Positions 47,912-60,619 of a stretch of 64,000 nucleotides of DNA are shown piece by piece. The DNA lies in NCBI GenBank assembly GCA_963971405.1, contig OZ020490.1:29227464-29291463 (forward strand). Reading direction: 5' to 3'. The translations under genes and the position numbers were made by a program. The DNA is from Psococerastis gibbosa (lineage: Eukaryota; Arthropoda; Insecta; Psocodea; Psocidae). Position 1 is the first letter of the stretch; the number at the start of each line of letters is the position of its first letter. The notes beneath the pieces are model-generated. The model was not told where the DNA came from, did not search any database, and saw only the letters and a program-made list of their open reading frames with translations.

Positions 47912-47998
47912 CATTGTCATCGCCGGTGAGTTGAGTATTATCCCAAGGAGAAACACATACATCGTGCTCTTCTTTAATCTTGACTTTCAAGCCCGATT
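47912..47998 (-). CDS. ZF6 exon 3
   Basis: An 87-nt phase-1 exon starting SGLKVKIKEEHDVCV and ending TGDDN, with acceptor TTACAG and donor GTAAGC. IKEE is a SUMO-consensus core. Confidence 0.82.
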
Positions 47999-48523
47999 CT
48001 GTAACAGCAAGTAGTAGCTCAGCGTAAGTAAATTATAAATAAAGTTGGAAAGATGGAAAAAGGCATAGTTTACGTTTACAATTATTAACCGTATTTTGGA
48101 CTTAAAAATTGAAATTGTAATATAGCGTATACATTTTATTTTTCTTTAGTCACAATCTAAAAATTCTTTATATCACTGGGCCTCTACATTTTAATATGCA
48201 GTATGTAGCCAATAACAGAGTTCGGTCTGATTTTGAAGGCTTGAAAAAAATCAAGGTTATCACCTGGTTCACAAGGACTTTCGACGCCGGACTTGAGACG
48301 ATGAGACATTTCTCATGGGAGCAAATGGGTTGGAGATGGGTGGGTATCAAAAACAGTTTATATTTCTGAAAGCACTTCAGAAGATTCCTGCGGCATGTCG
48401 GAAAGGAAACCTGCGGGCGGTCGCCATCTCGCCAGCGCCAAAGTTGAATCCAGGGTTTTTCAACTACCCATTTGCTACTAAACCCTTATAACACTCATTG
48501 TCTCTCAGGACAAAATTACTCAC

Positions 48524-48610
48524 CATTACCATTGCCGGGATGTGCATGGTAATTCAGTGGAGGATCATACTTGTGTTCCTCATTAACTTGAACTTCAACT
48601 ATGTTTAAAT
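48524..48610 (-). CDS. ZF6 exon 2
   Basis: An 87-nt phase-1 exon starting LNIVEVQVNEEHKYD and ending HPGNGN, with acceptor TTTCAG and donor GTGAGT. Same length as exon 3 and similar in layout (V-x-x-E-E-H), so the two are likely duplicates. In this one the Lys of the K-E-E motif is Asn. Confidence 0.82.
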
Positions 48611-49843
48611 CTGAAAAAAAAACGATAAGATAAGATATTATGTCGACACATACAACTTTACAAAGTCAAAGACATAACCTACATAATATAAATAAACACA
48701 AACAGTACCTAATAGTAATAACTAATTAGAATTACTCTAATGAGTAGATAGTTTTGTTGTGGTACAAATACAGTTATTTTAAAAGCTCGCCTGCTTAGGA
48801 TCTCTGTTTCGTCTAGTCTAGTAAGACTAGCCAAAACTCTTACTGGACCCCAGCAAAAGGGACTAAGACTCTGCAATAAGTTACTAAGTTCCATGAAAGT
48901 CCAAAATCTAACTTCAGAAAAGGGGTGAAGGTGCTGCTCTAGCGGTGTTGTCCTTACTCCGTGAATGAGGTTATGGAGTCTCTAAACTAGACAGTCCGTG
49001 TACTAATTTATAGATGGTTCAAAGATTGAGTAGGTAATTTTAAACAAATTTTTTATATTTTAATTAAGGCTGTTTAAGGCAACTAATTATTTTAGGCTAT
49101 TTACTATTGACGACGTCGAGAACCTTTCTTGCATTGTACCTTGAGGTTAAAATGAAATATATATTGTCTATTGTCTTCGTGAGCCAATTATTGGAGTGAA
49201 CAAGTTTTCTAACGGCAATAATATACGAAGACCGATGGGGTCAATGAAATAAATGGACCACACTCCATGTAGGCCTACATCCATAAAAACCCTTTCTGTA
49301 ATACCCTAATGGACGGGTAGTGTAGAAGTCAAAAATACATTGTAAGCAATGGGAAATGCGGCGAAATTCCGCCATCGGGCATAGCGTATCAGCACATTAG
49401 CAGCAACGCATTTCCGCCAATTCATTAACTCATCAAAACAACTTTACCGCCTCAACTCACAATGTTTACCGTACGGGAACAAGTTGTTATTGATACGATG
49501 GTTCTTATTTTTAAAATTATGAACCAGTTACTACCCGAGTACCAACAGAGGTCGGAGTTTTTAAGAGCATATTCCAAGACGGCCTATCCAAATATAATTC
49601 TCTTCGAATGGATATGAAATCGGCTTCATCCGTGTTTACATTTTTAAAAAAACAAGAGGATAATGTGCGAATTGGAATATTCGAGAAGTGGATGACTTGA
49701 TAGTGGAAGTGGATGTTTTTTTTATTAGCATTCGTGCTATTTCTGCACACACTACTACAACTACTACACAGGCACCCATCCAGCTATAGGTCGCATTATT
49801 GTAAAAAAGTCTTATCTTATCTTCTTATGACATACAGTATTAC

Positions 49844-49871
49844 CTCTGCCTTCCTCCACGGTCGCAGCCAT
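49844..49871 (-). CDS. ZF6 exon 1 (start exon)
   Basis: A 28-nt start exon reading MAATVEEGR with a GTAATA donor in phase 1. The same length and phase occur in ZF7 and ZF8. Only 98 bp separate it from the stop of the THAP gene upstream. No E2F-like block is seen here. Confidence 0.65.
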
Positions 49872-49969
49872 CTTACAAAATGTTCTTCAGCAAGCTTAAT
49901 TGTAACTCTATTTAATTGTAGGCAATCAAACACAATTTTAATTAAACAAATTTAGAAAATCAACCTAAG

Positions 49970-51070
49970 CTAAGCTATGACGGCAGCCATGACATGACAA
50001 TATTGACATCCTATCATACTACAACATACTACAAGAATATAACAGGCATAGACAGAAAAGAGTGAAATTAGTTTCCATAGCCAACATAAAGCATTTAAAC
50101 TTCTGCCGCTAATTCCTAATAATTTGAAAATATTTACCAACAATTTTATTTCCTCAACCTCTTCTACTAAACTACGAGTAAGCTCGATCATATTCATTTT
50201 ATTACGACGGAATAAATTTCTTAGCATACTATTACAATCAGTTTTACACAAACGGCCAAATCTTATGAAACGCACTGCCAGAATAAGATATTAATTTTCT
50301 TTTAAAATAAAATTAGGTTTAGTGCATACCGTACTTAATGTTGTACCTACCAGTTGTAGGCACGGCTTCACATCTCAATCGTTTTTGAGAGGACCATCCA
50401 GAGCACACGTAGTCCTCAGGTTTAAAGTGCTTTGAACAAAGCCTACTGAATTTCGACGGAGTAAAATTTCTTCTTTTAATTGCTATAACCCATTTCTTTC
50501 TTAATGTTTCGTCCCTGGGAAAACTAAAATCAAACAAAACGTACAATGGCTTACTGATTAAAACATCAATGACGTAAGGTACCTATTAAAAACATTTGAA
50601 ATGTAATGTATGACAATGTAGCTAGCTAACTACGAAGGCGGATGCCTAATTCATTGAAGGGTAGGCCTCTAATAATGTTACTGCATAAGCTACTGTATAG
50701 ACTTCTAACTCATTTGTGTGCCAAGGTTTAAATCCCAATTTGTTGAATCTTTATTTTTATTAGACTATATCTAGGTCCTTTTACCTAGTGTTTGGCCAAA
50801 AGGTTAAAACTTTACACCTAGCCTAGATCTATTTTAAAACTAAACCTTTAAAAATTAATTTCAATTTCTTGTGTAGGCCCAAATCACTTGGACACATTTA
50901 GGCCCTTCTTCTTCCCCCTTAATGCCGCGTGCGCACTTGTAGTCCCAATAGTTTAATTGGAAGAGCCGCACGTAATAATTTTTATGTACCTAACACATTG
51001 TCTACCTGTGGAATGTAATTCCTTCTTGAAATGACGGAGTACAGTTATAAGGGGCACAAGAAGCAACCAT
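49970..51070 (-). CDS. Small THAP-domain gene, three exons
   Basis: Exons 51006-51070, 50351-50523 and 49970-50274 join to a 180-residue protein. Exon 1 reads MVASCAPYNC and then GITFH, with the C-x4-C start of a THAP domain. Exon 2 gives SFPRDETLRKKW, the C-x2-H pair in FSRLCSKHF, and EAVPTT, the A-V-P-x end. So the whole THAP zinc-binding module is present. Exon 3 carries an acidic, Leu-rich stretch (ELTRSLVEEVEEIKLL) and a hydrophobic Cys-rich tail; I do not recognise it, and the 3' end may differ. Phases match at both junctions (2 and 1). THAP proteins are DNA-binding and many derive from P-type transposases. Confidence 0.78.
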
Positions 51071-51187
51071 AATTAGTCATAAACGTAGAAAAGTGAGAAA
51101 ACACAATACAAAAAACCATAAGGGCTTGCCGTCCAAATAAATTTTACACTATAAGCTTACTGCTAGCTTTTGCAATGAATTGATTAC

Positions 51188-51252
51188 CTGTGGAAGCTAA
51201 TTCCTTTTTGGAATCGCTGAGTGCAATTATAAGCCGCACAAGAATGAACCAT
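51188..51252 (-). CDS. Alternative first exon of the THAP gene
   Basis: A 65-nt exon, the same length and phase as 51006-51070, reading MVHSCAAYNCTQRFQKGISFH with donor GTAATC. Both exons sit in about 110-bp repeated segments (51001-51110 and 51184-51290), so this is a tandem exon duplication. The two must be used alternatively because each carries its own start and first zinc ligands. Confidence 0.75.
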
Positions 51253-51429
51253 AATTAATGAAAAACGCGGAATAATTAAAAAAAACTTTTAATTGAAGCA
51301 CTGCTGAACCATGAGGTTCAAATAGCTCTTAGACGATAATATATATTACTTTATTTGTGTTATTTATGTTGTCATGGCAACATGACGTCACCTGTGGAAA
51401 CACAGCTTCTAATTAGGGGGTATGATTTT

Positions 51430-51690
51430 AATTCCCCTTGGGCATGCAGGGTTCAGAAGGGTTGCCCCCGGGCCCCGGGGAATGTATTTGTAAAATAGGC
51501 CTGAAATTGTGGAGTTAGCATTTTGATAGCAATAACATTTAGATCTTACAGCCGATGAATTTTAAGGCTAACAAGGGGGTCCGGGGTCTCCCCGAGGGGA
51601 TATTTTTTAAAATAAAAAAGTGCTATTGTGCTCAATTTGGGGGGGGGTCAGATACAGACCCCCCCCCCCCCTCTTGGCTATGCCACTATA
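51430..51690. repeat. GC-block repeat relic
   Basis: GGGGTCCGGGGTCTCCCCGAG and a G/C-run pair (51639-51671) end in GGCTATGCCACTAT, the inverse of the AGTGGCGTAGCC motif at 15607. Confidence 0.55.
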
Positions 51691-52519
51691 CTTTTATGCC
51701 ACATTAATTTCAAACGGCCAGGCTTCCATCCTCTAAAAAAATATTCAGCCTCTTTCATAAGTGTAAAGTTGAATTTTCGTGCAATCTTTTTGGATCAATT
51801 AGACAACTCCTTATGCACTACTAAGCAATAGTATCGCGTTGTGGCTGTTTTGATAGGAAAAAAAAAAAAAACTGTGATTGGTCCGAAACATAGCAGGTGG
51901 CGGCAGGGATTCAAAAAAATATTGTTGGGGCAGCACAACTGCACAATTTCCTATCATATAAAGAACTTTTGGTCATCTTCTAAGGACCACACCCTCCATG
52001 TGTCGCGAGTGTCGATATTTTATTTATTTTGTTTCATTTTTGTTTTTATCATGCCTGCTCACTTTTTCACTGATTGTTGACTGATTGAAGTGTTCACTAG
52101 ACAATATATAAAATATAAAGGCTACAAGAATTTTTAATCTTCTAACTTTTACAAAAAAACATATTTTAATAATTTTGTTTTTGTAATAATAACAATAATA
52201 ACAGCTGGGGTCTTGATATTTACAATAAAAACATGTAAGTGCAACATATTATATGCTTACTTACTTACTGCAAGTACGGCCTAACGGCTATACCAATCCA
52301 AATCTATGTTTTATATTCATTATGGCCTCCCTTGCCGCTTTACCGACACATGGTGAGAGCGGCTTTTAGGCCAGGTCCCCCTACAGCTTGGAAAGTGTCT
52401 CAAAGGAATACAGAACGACACCTTTATCTGCCAATACCGCGGTGCCGAGCAGTAGTGGTAGGTAGTTACCAATAATTTTCAAGCGATGATGAGGGAACGG
52501 CCCTTAGGCGTACCAACAG

Positions 52520-53766
52520 TTATATCAATTTTTCGGCCCTATGCACTTTCATATGCGTCCGCAAATTACCCCGCCTATTAAAACATTTCGCACAAACATC
52601 ACACTGATAAGGCTTCTCCCCACTGTGCGTTATTCTATGCGTAACCAGCTGACTACTTGTAGCGAAACTTCTCGAACACTCCGCACACATGTAAGGTTTC
52701 TCCCCACTATGCGTTCTCAAATGTCTCTTCAAATCCGTATTCCGCGTAAAACATTTCGTACATGTTTTACACGCATAAGGTTTCTCCCCCGTGTGCCGCC
52801 TCGTATGTATCTTCACCTCATTGCTCGAAGCGAAACATTTATCACAAAGAGTACACTGGTAAGGTTTCTCCCCTTTATGCAATCTCGTGTGATACAGTAA
52901 ATGATCCCTAAGAGAATACCGTTTCGGACAGTACTGGCACTGGTAAGGCTTCTCTCCTGTGTGTGACCTCATATGAATCAGCAGTTCACGATTTACAGCG
53001 AATGTTTTACAGCATATTCGACACTGGAACGGTTTCTCTTTAGTATGCCTTCTTTGTGTATGTGAACGTAAGTTCCCAAAAGTGGCGAAAGGCTGTGAGC
53101 AATATTGACACAAATAGGGCTTCTCTCCTGTATGCCTTCTTTTATGTACCCGCAAAGCCTTCTGTTCGGAAAACCACGTCAAACATACATCACATTGGTA
53201 AGGTTTCTCTCCAGTATGTCTTCTTGTGTGTCGTTGCAGCTCACCTTTTGTTCCGAAACATCTGGAACACACTTCGCACTGATGAGGTTTGTCTCCATTG
53301 TGTCTCATCATATGTTTTTGCAAGTGGCCCCTTTGTTTGAACCATGTCTGGCATATCTGACATGGGTAAGGTTTCTCGCCAGTATGTTGTCTAGTATGAA
53401 TCCGCAGCTGAGGATTGGTTGTGAAGCATTTTGAGCAGTCCTTACACTTGTAAGGCTTCACGCCGTCATGTATTCTTCTGTGTATCTGTAGATAGGACTT
53501 ACTCGTAAACGATTTTGAGCAGATGTCGCACATGAAAGGCTTCTCTCCCGTGTGCGCTCGAGTATGGAGACGTAATTTGCTATTCGAGGGGAAACATTTG
53601 GGGCAGATGGTACATTGAAACAGTTTCACCGTTGATTTCGCTTTTATTGCCAGGTTATTTGTGTCACTTGCATCAGAAATGACTTCTGACACTGGGTTTT
53701 CTTCTGGTAATGTTTCTTCATCTCCTGATTGTATTTCACACTTTATAATTGTTTCGTCTTTGCATT
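52520..53766 (-). CDS. ZF7 terminal exon: 13-finger C2H2 protein
   Basis: Spliced to 54209-54268 and 56185-56212. It begins ECKDETIIKCEIQSGDEETLP (IKCE motif). Thirteen fingers follow from FQCTICPKCFPSN to NRRGNLRTHMKVH, all with complete zinc ligands. Helices here are much more varied than in ZF1-ZF3 (for example KQRGHLQKH, TSSQLVTH, FATFGNLRSH), so this is an older, stably kept gene. The seventh finger has an extra residue before its last His. ZF8 is the closest relative by the RGNL-x-x-H last finger. Confidence 0.94.
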
Positions 53767-53897
53767 CTGAAACAACATTGCAAGAGATATCAAAGTGTTA
53801 GTAACATTTTGGGTCCATGGTCGGTAGAGATTCTTCACAACTTGCGAAAGCTTGGAGTGGCGCATTTGCAATAATGCGGGGCTATATATTGACTTTT

Positions 53898-54083
53898 TTT
53901 TGTTCTATTACAAAGCCAACCTAGCGGAGTTAGGGTAATAAAGCCCTATGTTACACTCAACTAGGAAAATCCGGGTCCACCTGCTTTACATGGCTTACAC
54001 ATGCAGCAAATGTGGGACTCGAACCAACAACCTTTCGGGTGAAAGTTGGAGTCTGTATCACTACGCCCTTCTCTACATATACC
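53898..54083 (-). repeat. tRNA-derived SINE S2 copy, minus
   Basis: It holds the inverse of the B box (GGACTCGAACC), the head and the TTGGCTTTGTAATAGAAC end. The core's CTTCGGAGG stretch has been deleted. It lies in ZF7 intron 2. Confidence 0.78.
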
Positions 54084-54208
54084 CTCTACGAGGCGCCTAC
54101 CATAGTGGCTGAGGTCAAGAAAGCTCGGGTCAGATAGTTGAGACAGGCGTATGAAAAGAGCCCTGCACAGGACACCTTACGCCAGAAAAGAGTTGAAAAA
54201 ATGCTTAC

Positions 54209-54268
54209 CATTTCTACTATCAATCGCGACAGTTACAACATTCACCTCCTCCTCTATAGGCTTAAGGT
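54209..54268 (-). CDS. ZF7 exon 2
   Basis: A 60-nt phase-1 exon reading LKPIEEEVNVVTVAIDSRN, with acceptor TTTCAG and donor GTAAGC. Confidence 0.82.
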
Positions 54269-54383
54269 CTGAAACGACAATCGTATACATTTTGAACGCA
54301 TATGATTAGATTAATTACAGATGTTATATTACAGGTTTTGAAACAGTTACATCTCTATTAATATGCAAAAGAACAAATTAATG

Positions 54384-54531
54384 TAAGGCGGGGTTTCCAC
54401 ACACGTCAATGGTCAATGGTAAATGTGATATTGACGTTTTAGCAGACATTAAAGACAAACTAAAAATGTCTGCTACCACGTCAAATCCATATTTACCATT
54501 GACCATTGACGTATGTGGAAACTCCGCCTTA
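54384..54531. mobile_element. Fold-back MITE A6
   Basis: A palindrome at 54387-54528 with GGCGGGGTTTCCACACACG and the inverse. Flanks are TAA and TTA. It lies in ZF7 intron 1. Confidence 0.85.
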
Positions 54532-54539
54532 CTGACTAG

Positions 54540-56180
54540 ACGACTCACGGTAGGAGCCTAACTACATTCTACACCTTGTAAGGTTTTGAAAAATGGCGCG
54601 CAAAGTGACCAATTGTAATCTGGACAGTTTGGAACTTGTCGGTGGGCTGTCAAGAACAGCTGGTGAGAGTGCGAAACTTGTGAATTGCAAAAAGCGGAAT
54701 TTTTCTTACTTCGATTTTACATGATTATTTCCTTTGCAATTAATTAACTTCAGAGTGCCGAAAACGGGAACTAAAAGTCTGGTTAGTGACTTGCCTGAAA
54801 CCCGGAGGTATGGCCATGGAAGGCGAGAAGGAAAGCTGATAAATACTGAAGGGGCCTATGGAAGGCTAAAGAACAGTTTCGGCAATCCTGGAAGGACCGG
54901 GCTTGGTGGCTAAGGGGAACCGGCGATCGAGTTCAGTATGAAGTGACAACCGGATTCAGCCTGGGGTGGTCCACGGTCCACCTTGGGCCAGTAACGACCA
55001 AGGACGATGCTGATGGGGTAGTCTGAAATTTCTGAGAGGCTGTTCGACACCTCCTCGCGGGCGCTACGTCAGCCAACCTTTTAGGGCATTTCTTCGCTTC
55101 AGTCCAGGTAGCATCGTTTCATTTTTTTGTTATATAAATCAGGCAATCAATCAGTTTCAGCATTTGTTCGAATTGTTTATTATCTTCTACCTGTTACGTA
55201 AGCAGATCTCTGTTAGTTGGGCCTACTGTTTAACCTGTATGATGGCAAGCTTTTTATTAAGTGGACCACGCCTTAATAAAAGGAGCACTAGTTATAATTT
55301 TGGTAAATTAGGAAAAAGAGTAAGTGGTTGGCGCCCAGAGGCATTTTGTCCTAGTTTAAATTTTAGGTTAGGTAAAAATACAGTAGGCTGATGCTAACCC
55401 AGGTTTGCTCACGTAAACATGGACTGGCTTTATTTTCTTTCATAGGGTTTCACTATTGTTCAATTGATTGTATCTAAATTTGTTTATTATGTAACTTTAA
55501 TTTGCCGGTAGCCAAAGGTTGGTCAATTATCTTATTATGAAAATGTAAGTTGTGTAAAGTTAGGGTGTTGTTTTCCCCAATTCACAATTTCCTTAATAAA
55601 TTGCTTTTTCAGTTCCTATAACTTGTTGGTTTCATTTAAGAGACACCCTAGTTTTGTGCTTCAACAACCCTAAGAGTCGGTTCTTGGGATACTGTAGTAG
55701 GGATTAGGCGATGGACTATTGGGGTTTGTACGTCGCGGCTGTTTTTGACAAGTCAAAGATATGTTAGACTACCTTTTGAGTTTGACAGTTAATCGGAATA
55801 AGCTAATCCCTGCTAAGGTACCCCAAGCAATTTTAAGAGTGATGCCTGCTCCCTAGTCTTGGGAGACGTTTTTGAGCTAGCCTACACTTTCTGAGTTATG
55901 TTTCCACCTGGTTTTCCCAAGAGCTGGGGAGGTGGGCCGTTCGTGATGCAGCTGATGGTCAGTCATGTCGAGAAAGAAACAAGTGACAAAAAGTAAAAGT
56001 TTACAACCTTTGAATGCATCATATAGAAATAAACTATTATATAACCAAAACTAACGTCTGGAAAGTAGAAAAGCAAATATTTTTTGAAGGCATGCAGCGA
56101 ATAAATATTAATAATAAATAAGTCGTCTTATCACTACGAAAACGACAAGAGGCCATAATGTCTCCGAGTCAGTGAGTGTC
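54540..56180. other. ZF7 intron 1, unassigned
   Basis: No gene supported. The 54780-55100 stretch is G-rich with CCTGGAAGGACCGGGC and GGTCCACGGTCCACC phrases and may be an old repeat; its class is not recognised. Confidence 0.4.
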
Positions 56181-56184
56181 TTAC

Positions 56185-56212
56185 CTTTCTCGTCTTTTGC
56201 AATAATGTCCAT
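56185..56212 (-). CDS. ZF7 exon 1 (start exon)
   Basis: A 28-nt start exon reading MDIIAKDEK with a GTAAGA donor in phase 1. Confidence 0.78.
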
Positions 56213-58060
56213 GCTTCGAACAATTTTCTGCTACATGACAGTTACATGACTGTAAGCATTATAGTGTGTTCCATCAAGTTACTAAAGAACAAATAAATAA
56301 TTTGTTATAAAATTAGGGTTTTTTAAAACTAAAAAAAGATTGAAAAGTGAAAACAGTCGTCAGACGCCATTATTATTGATATTGACATTTAACATTTTGC
56401 TGCCAACCGGCACATGCCAAAGTAAAAAACCGCGAATTTAAAAAAAATATTACACTTTCCAACGCCATTCCTACCTCGACTTGCTGCCAATTATGGTAGG
56501 TAATTTACTATTACTTGGTGGGTAGTGTTTCAACCCTTGAAAACGATCGTATTTTCAATATTGTTCTAGTTATAGCTCACTAAGTAGCTTTAAGAAAATT
56601 ATTAAACAATATAATATCTTACCTGTAGATTACGCTTGAGACTCTCTGGTCTTATAATGGTGACGACAATAGATCCCTCTCTCTGTATATATTTTAACCT
56701 TCTCTTTTTCCCTCTCTTCTCTATTTAATTTTGAGCATCTATCCATAATTAATACAATATTTTTGTTTTTAAGGTTAGCATGAAAAGAAGACTTAATATT
56801 ATATAGTCTTATTGTTCGCCTTTTGTTTTGTTTTTTTTTTCAATAAAGTCGTTTTCAATTCAATACCATCGGTTACAAGGTTGTCGTTTGCGGGTCCATC
56901 CCTATAATGTCGCAACAGTATAATATAAGTATAAGCTTCTGAGTAAAACCGTACGGTCTCAGAGGGGAAAATCCCAAATCTGTACCTCCTCGTGGTGATT
57001 GGAAGTGGGTAAAGGCTACTGAACAGAATACAGATAGGAGGCCGAGTGTGAGGCGTTAGTCTCTTCCGTGCAGGGCACTCTTTTGGGTTGGGAGCTTGCC
57101 CATTGAGCCAGAGGAATTCAATGAAGGATGCAGAAGGCAATGGGAAATCACTGCATTACAATAAATTCGCTAGTATAATCATCGATGTTTAAATTGACGT
57201 GATGTTCGCCAATCTTCGCTAGAAAATGCATATAAAAAAGAAGAATATTATGTCAAACTCACTGAAATACTTTATATCCCAATGGAGTAATGACATCAAA
57301 TCCCAAAGTTTTGATTGGCTGGGCGCGATCGGCCCATGTTTTATTTGGGTATTTACCTGTTCGACAAAGATTCATAGCTGTAAATGATCTTAAAATAGGA
57401 GTTGACCAACATCAGTCGTTTCATAACTACCCTACAAGAAATCCTCAGATTAGATTTCTATTAATAAATCTTCTCCTTTTTTGCAATAGTATAGCTATCC
57501 ATTTGAGGCACACATGTTATTGTTATTTAATTGAACTTAGTCTAGTATGGTATGTTCCCTCCCAAAGCACATTCTTAGGAACATTTGGGGTTGGGAATTG
57601 TTGATTTCTACCCTGTACTTTGAGTTAGAATTAAATACATTTGATTTGATCCAAAGATAAAATTAAAGAGCTTTGGTTTGGCATTTTTTTTTTTAAATTA
57701 TTAATCAATCATCTCATACAATGAAAATATATAATATGAGCCTAATCGATAAAATTCACTATGTTGTTTAGATATTGGAAAACACCGAAACCGACATCGG
57801 TCTTCGAGCCGAATTAATCACATTATGAGCAGAACAAATAACTATAATAAAAAATAGAAATAACAACGAATATGGCGGCTGAATGGCCAATTGCTTTCAT
57901 GAAATTATGCACACAACATTTTTAAATAAATATTTCTGTTAAATTATACAATACAAGTAATCAACAAGTAATTGATAAGAAAGCATAAAGAAAAATCGTC
58001 AAAATATCGTCGAAATCAGGTAGTTCTGTCATTGTCATTGTGCTAGTGCCTCAGTAACAG
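56213..58060. other. 5' flank of ZF7 and intergenic DNA
   Basis: ACCGCGAATTT at about 56430 is a weak match to the shared promoter block. The 56840-57160 stretch ends GGCAATGGGAAATCACTGCA, a phrase common in LINE-type repeats, but I see no frame to support that. No gene is called. Confidence 0.4.
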
Positions 58061-58064
58061 TGTA

Positions 58065-58318
58065 AAGTAGTCAGAATGGCGTAGAGGTAACGACTCGGAC
58101 TATCATCCAGAAGGTGACTGGTTCGAGTCCCACCCGAATGCCAAAATTTTCTAGTGGTACAATTATTTATCTTCTGACTACCATGCTTCGGAGGGCATGT
58201 AAAGCCGGCGGTCCCGGTAGTCTTCCCTGACTGTCGATAGGTTAAACAGGAGGCTGTTGATGCAACCTGAAAACTCCTGTACCACGGGTAGTACCACCCC
58301 GACACGAATTTACTTTTT
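58065..58318 (+). repeat. tRNA-derived SINE S4, related core
   Basis: Head GGCGTAGAGGTAACGACTCGG, B box GGTTCGAGTCC, core CATGCTTCGGAGGGCATGTAAAGC as in S2, and a different 3' half (GGAGGCTGTTGATGCAACCTG). It shares a core with S2 but has a different tRNA head and tail, typical of SINE superfamilies. Confidence 0.78.
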
Positions 58319-58539
58319 AGTAACAGTGTAGAAAGCTTTCTCTAAGAGGTGGTTTCAAAAGACATGCACCAGGCCACACCAAAGCTCAAAACCCCGAACT
58401 CAATGTGATGTAGAGAAGAAGATCCAAATGTTTCGTTCCGGTACCAGTAAGTCCACTCCTCAGCAACGCCCAAAACCAAGATGTAACTGTAGTTATGGGA
58501 CCCAAAAGGGAAGAATTGAGAAATAAATGATTACTTTTG

Positions 58540-58775
58540 TTGTATTACTAAGTGACCTTTGGCTGTGCACCGACTATGGCGGTAAGTTGGCAGAATACTG
58601 GACCCAGAAACTAGGAATAACAAACTTGGACACGAGAGAAAGCAGAAAGCATTCTCTCAACTGGGAAGACCCAGGACCATCTGCTTTGATCTCTACAGCA
58701 TGGCAAAAAAAATTGTAATTGTGCGTGTCAAATCAACAACCTTTCGTGTAAAAGTCCGATTTCAAGTCTAATCCT
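58540..58775 (-). repeat. Decayed SINE S2 copy, minus
   Basis: It keeps AACAACCTTTCG (head), ATGGCAAAAAAAATTGTAATTG and TCAACTGGGAAGACC in S2 order; the B box and the core's CTTCGGAGG are lost. Confidence 0.6.
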
Positions 58776-59189
58776 GAATGTGACATGCTGGGACCCAAAA
58801 TAGTCGAGATTGGACTTCAATTGATACCAAAATTTCAACACTCCAGGGGCAAATCGGACTTACCCACCCCACCCCCCACTGCGTTTTTTGTCAAAAGTAG
58901 AATTGCACCATTGTAGTGATACAGAAGAAAGCTATACTATATATGGATGGAACTTTCGATAGTACCAACCAACTACAACATCTATGTCGGCTTCTATTTC
59001 AGGAACTCAAAATACTCACCACTCCAAGTATATACATACTGCGCACTGCTGCATTTTACATTGGTTAGAGAGCACTTAAATGAGTATCCTCTAAATAGGG
59101 ATCGGCAGTCATGATACGGTATGTCAACTATGTAATTAATTTTTTGTTGGTATAAATATAATAATAATAAAAAATAATACAAGCTTCAC

Positions 59190-60388
59190 CTACACCAATC
59201 CATGCACTTTCGTGTGCTTCTTCAAGTTTCCGCGAGTAAGAAAACCCATCAAACAGACTCGACACTGGAAAGGCCTCTCTCCACTATGCAACCTCTTATG
59301 CGTCACTAACTGGCTGCCGGTAGTGAAAGCTTTCTCACAAAGTAGACACTGGTAAGGTTTCTCCCCCGTATGAATCCTCGTATGCACCCGTAAATCACCA
59401 CTCGTGCTAAAACCCTTCACACAAACTAAACATTTATAAGGCTTCGCTCCCGTGTGCTTTTTCATGACATGATACTGAAGTGAATTTAACTTGGAGAAAC
59501 ATTTCGTACACTTGTCACACTTGTACGGTTTCTCTCCCTTATGTGTCTTTATATGTATCTCTAACTCATCTTTATTACCGAAACCTTTCAAGCAGATGTC
59601 ACACTGTTGCAGTATCTCATCAGAATGTGTTAGGGCATGCGACCGTAACTCGCCAGCAGTGGCGAAACATTTGGAACACACCTCACACAGATGCGGCGCC
59701 ACCTCCCCCGTATGTGTCCGCCTATGTCGATGCAGGCTCGCAGAGTTAGAGTAACACTTTAAACAAATTAAGCACTGATGAGGTTTCTCTCCTGTATGAG
59801 AAACTATATGGCACTTCAACTGCGTACCGCTGGTGAAACATTTGGAGCAAACCTCACACTGGAAAGGCTTCTCTCCAGTGTGGGCCCTTCTTGTATGTGT
59901 AAGCAAGTTACCACTACAAGCAAAGGTTTTAGAACATTCCGGACACTGGTAAGGTTTCTCCCCAGTATGGGTTCTTAAATGCCGGAGTAGCTGGTCTTTC
60001 TGGTTGAAGCGCCTTGAGCAGACTTGGCACTGATATGGTAGGTCGCCTGTGTGTGTCCTAGTATGTATTTGTAAGTCTGCGTTTATGGAGAAGCGTTTCG
60101 AACAGATATGGCACTGGTAAGGTTTCTCTCCAATGTGCATTTTTGTATGTTTGGAGAAGGCGCCCTGATGCATGAAATGTTTCGAGCAAACATTGCACTG
60201 GAAAGGTTTCTCTCCTGTGTGGATTCTCGAATGAGCCACCAGTTTGCTATTGCTTACGCAAACCTTTAAGCATACTTGACACTGGTACTTCACTACTGAA
60301 CCGGATTTTATTTGGTTGTTTTGTAGTGATAATGATTCTTCAGCTTCGGATTTTATTTCGCAGTCAATAATACGCTCGTTCTGGATTT
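59190..60388 (-). CDS. ZF8 terminal exon: 13-finger C2H2 protein
   Basis: Spliced to 61191-61268 and 62497-62524. It begins EIQNERIIDCEIKSEAEESLS, with IKSE. Thirteen C2H2 fingers follow. Finger 1 has Cys in place of the core Phe (LKVCVSNSKL), finger 7 has Tyr there, and the linker before finger 8 is unusual (TGEVAPHLC, two residues longer). Fingers 5 and 10 carry an extra residue between the His ligands. All zinc ligands are present. Helices are diverse, as in ZF7, which it most resembles. Confidence 0.94.
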
Positions 60389-60619
60389 CTAGAACAGGAC
60401 AAGAACTTCTATAACATTATTCAATTGACAACATTCCTATGAGAAAGCAGTGCTTTCCCGAAATGGCCCCTATACTAAACATGTAGAGAGAGGCGTATTA
60501 CGAATTACAACAAATTAGATTTTGCGGGAAAGACCGACAATAGCTAAACACTAATTTTGCAGGCTTGGGAATAGTATACTACGTTCCCCCAAAAAAATAT
60601 TTTCGAATTTACATCACGC

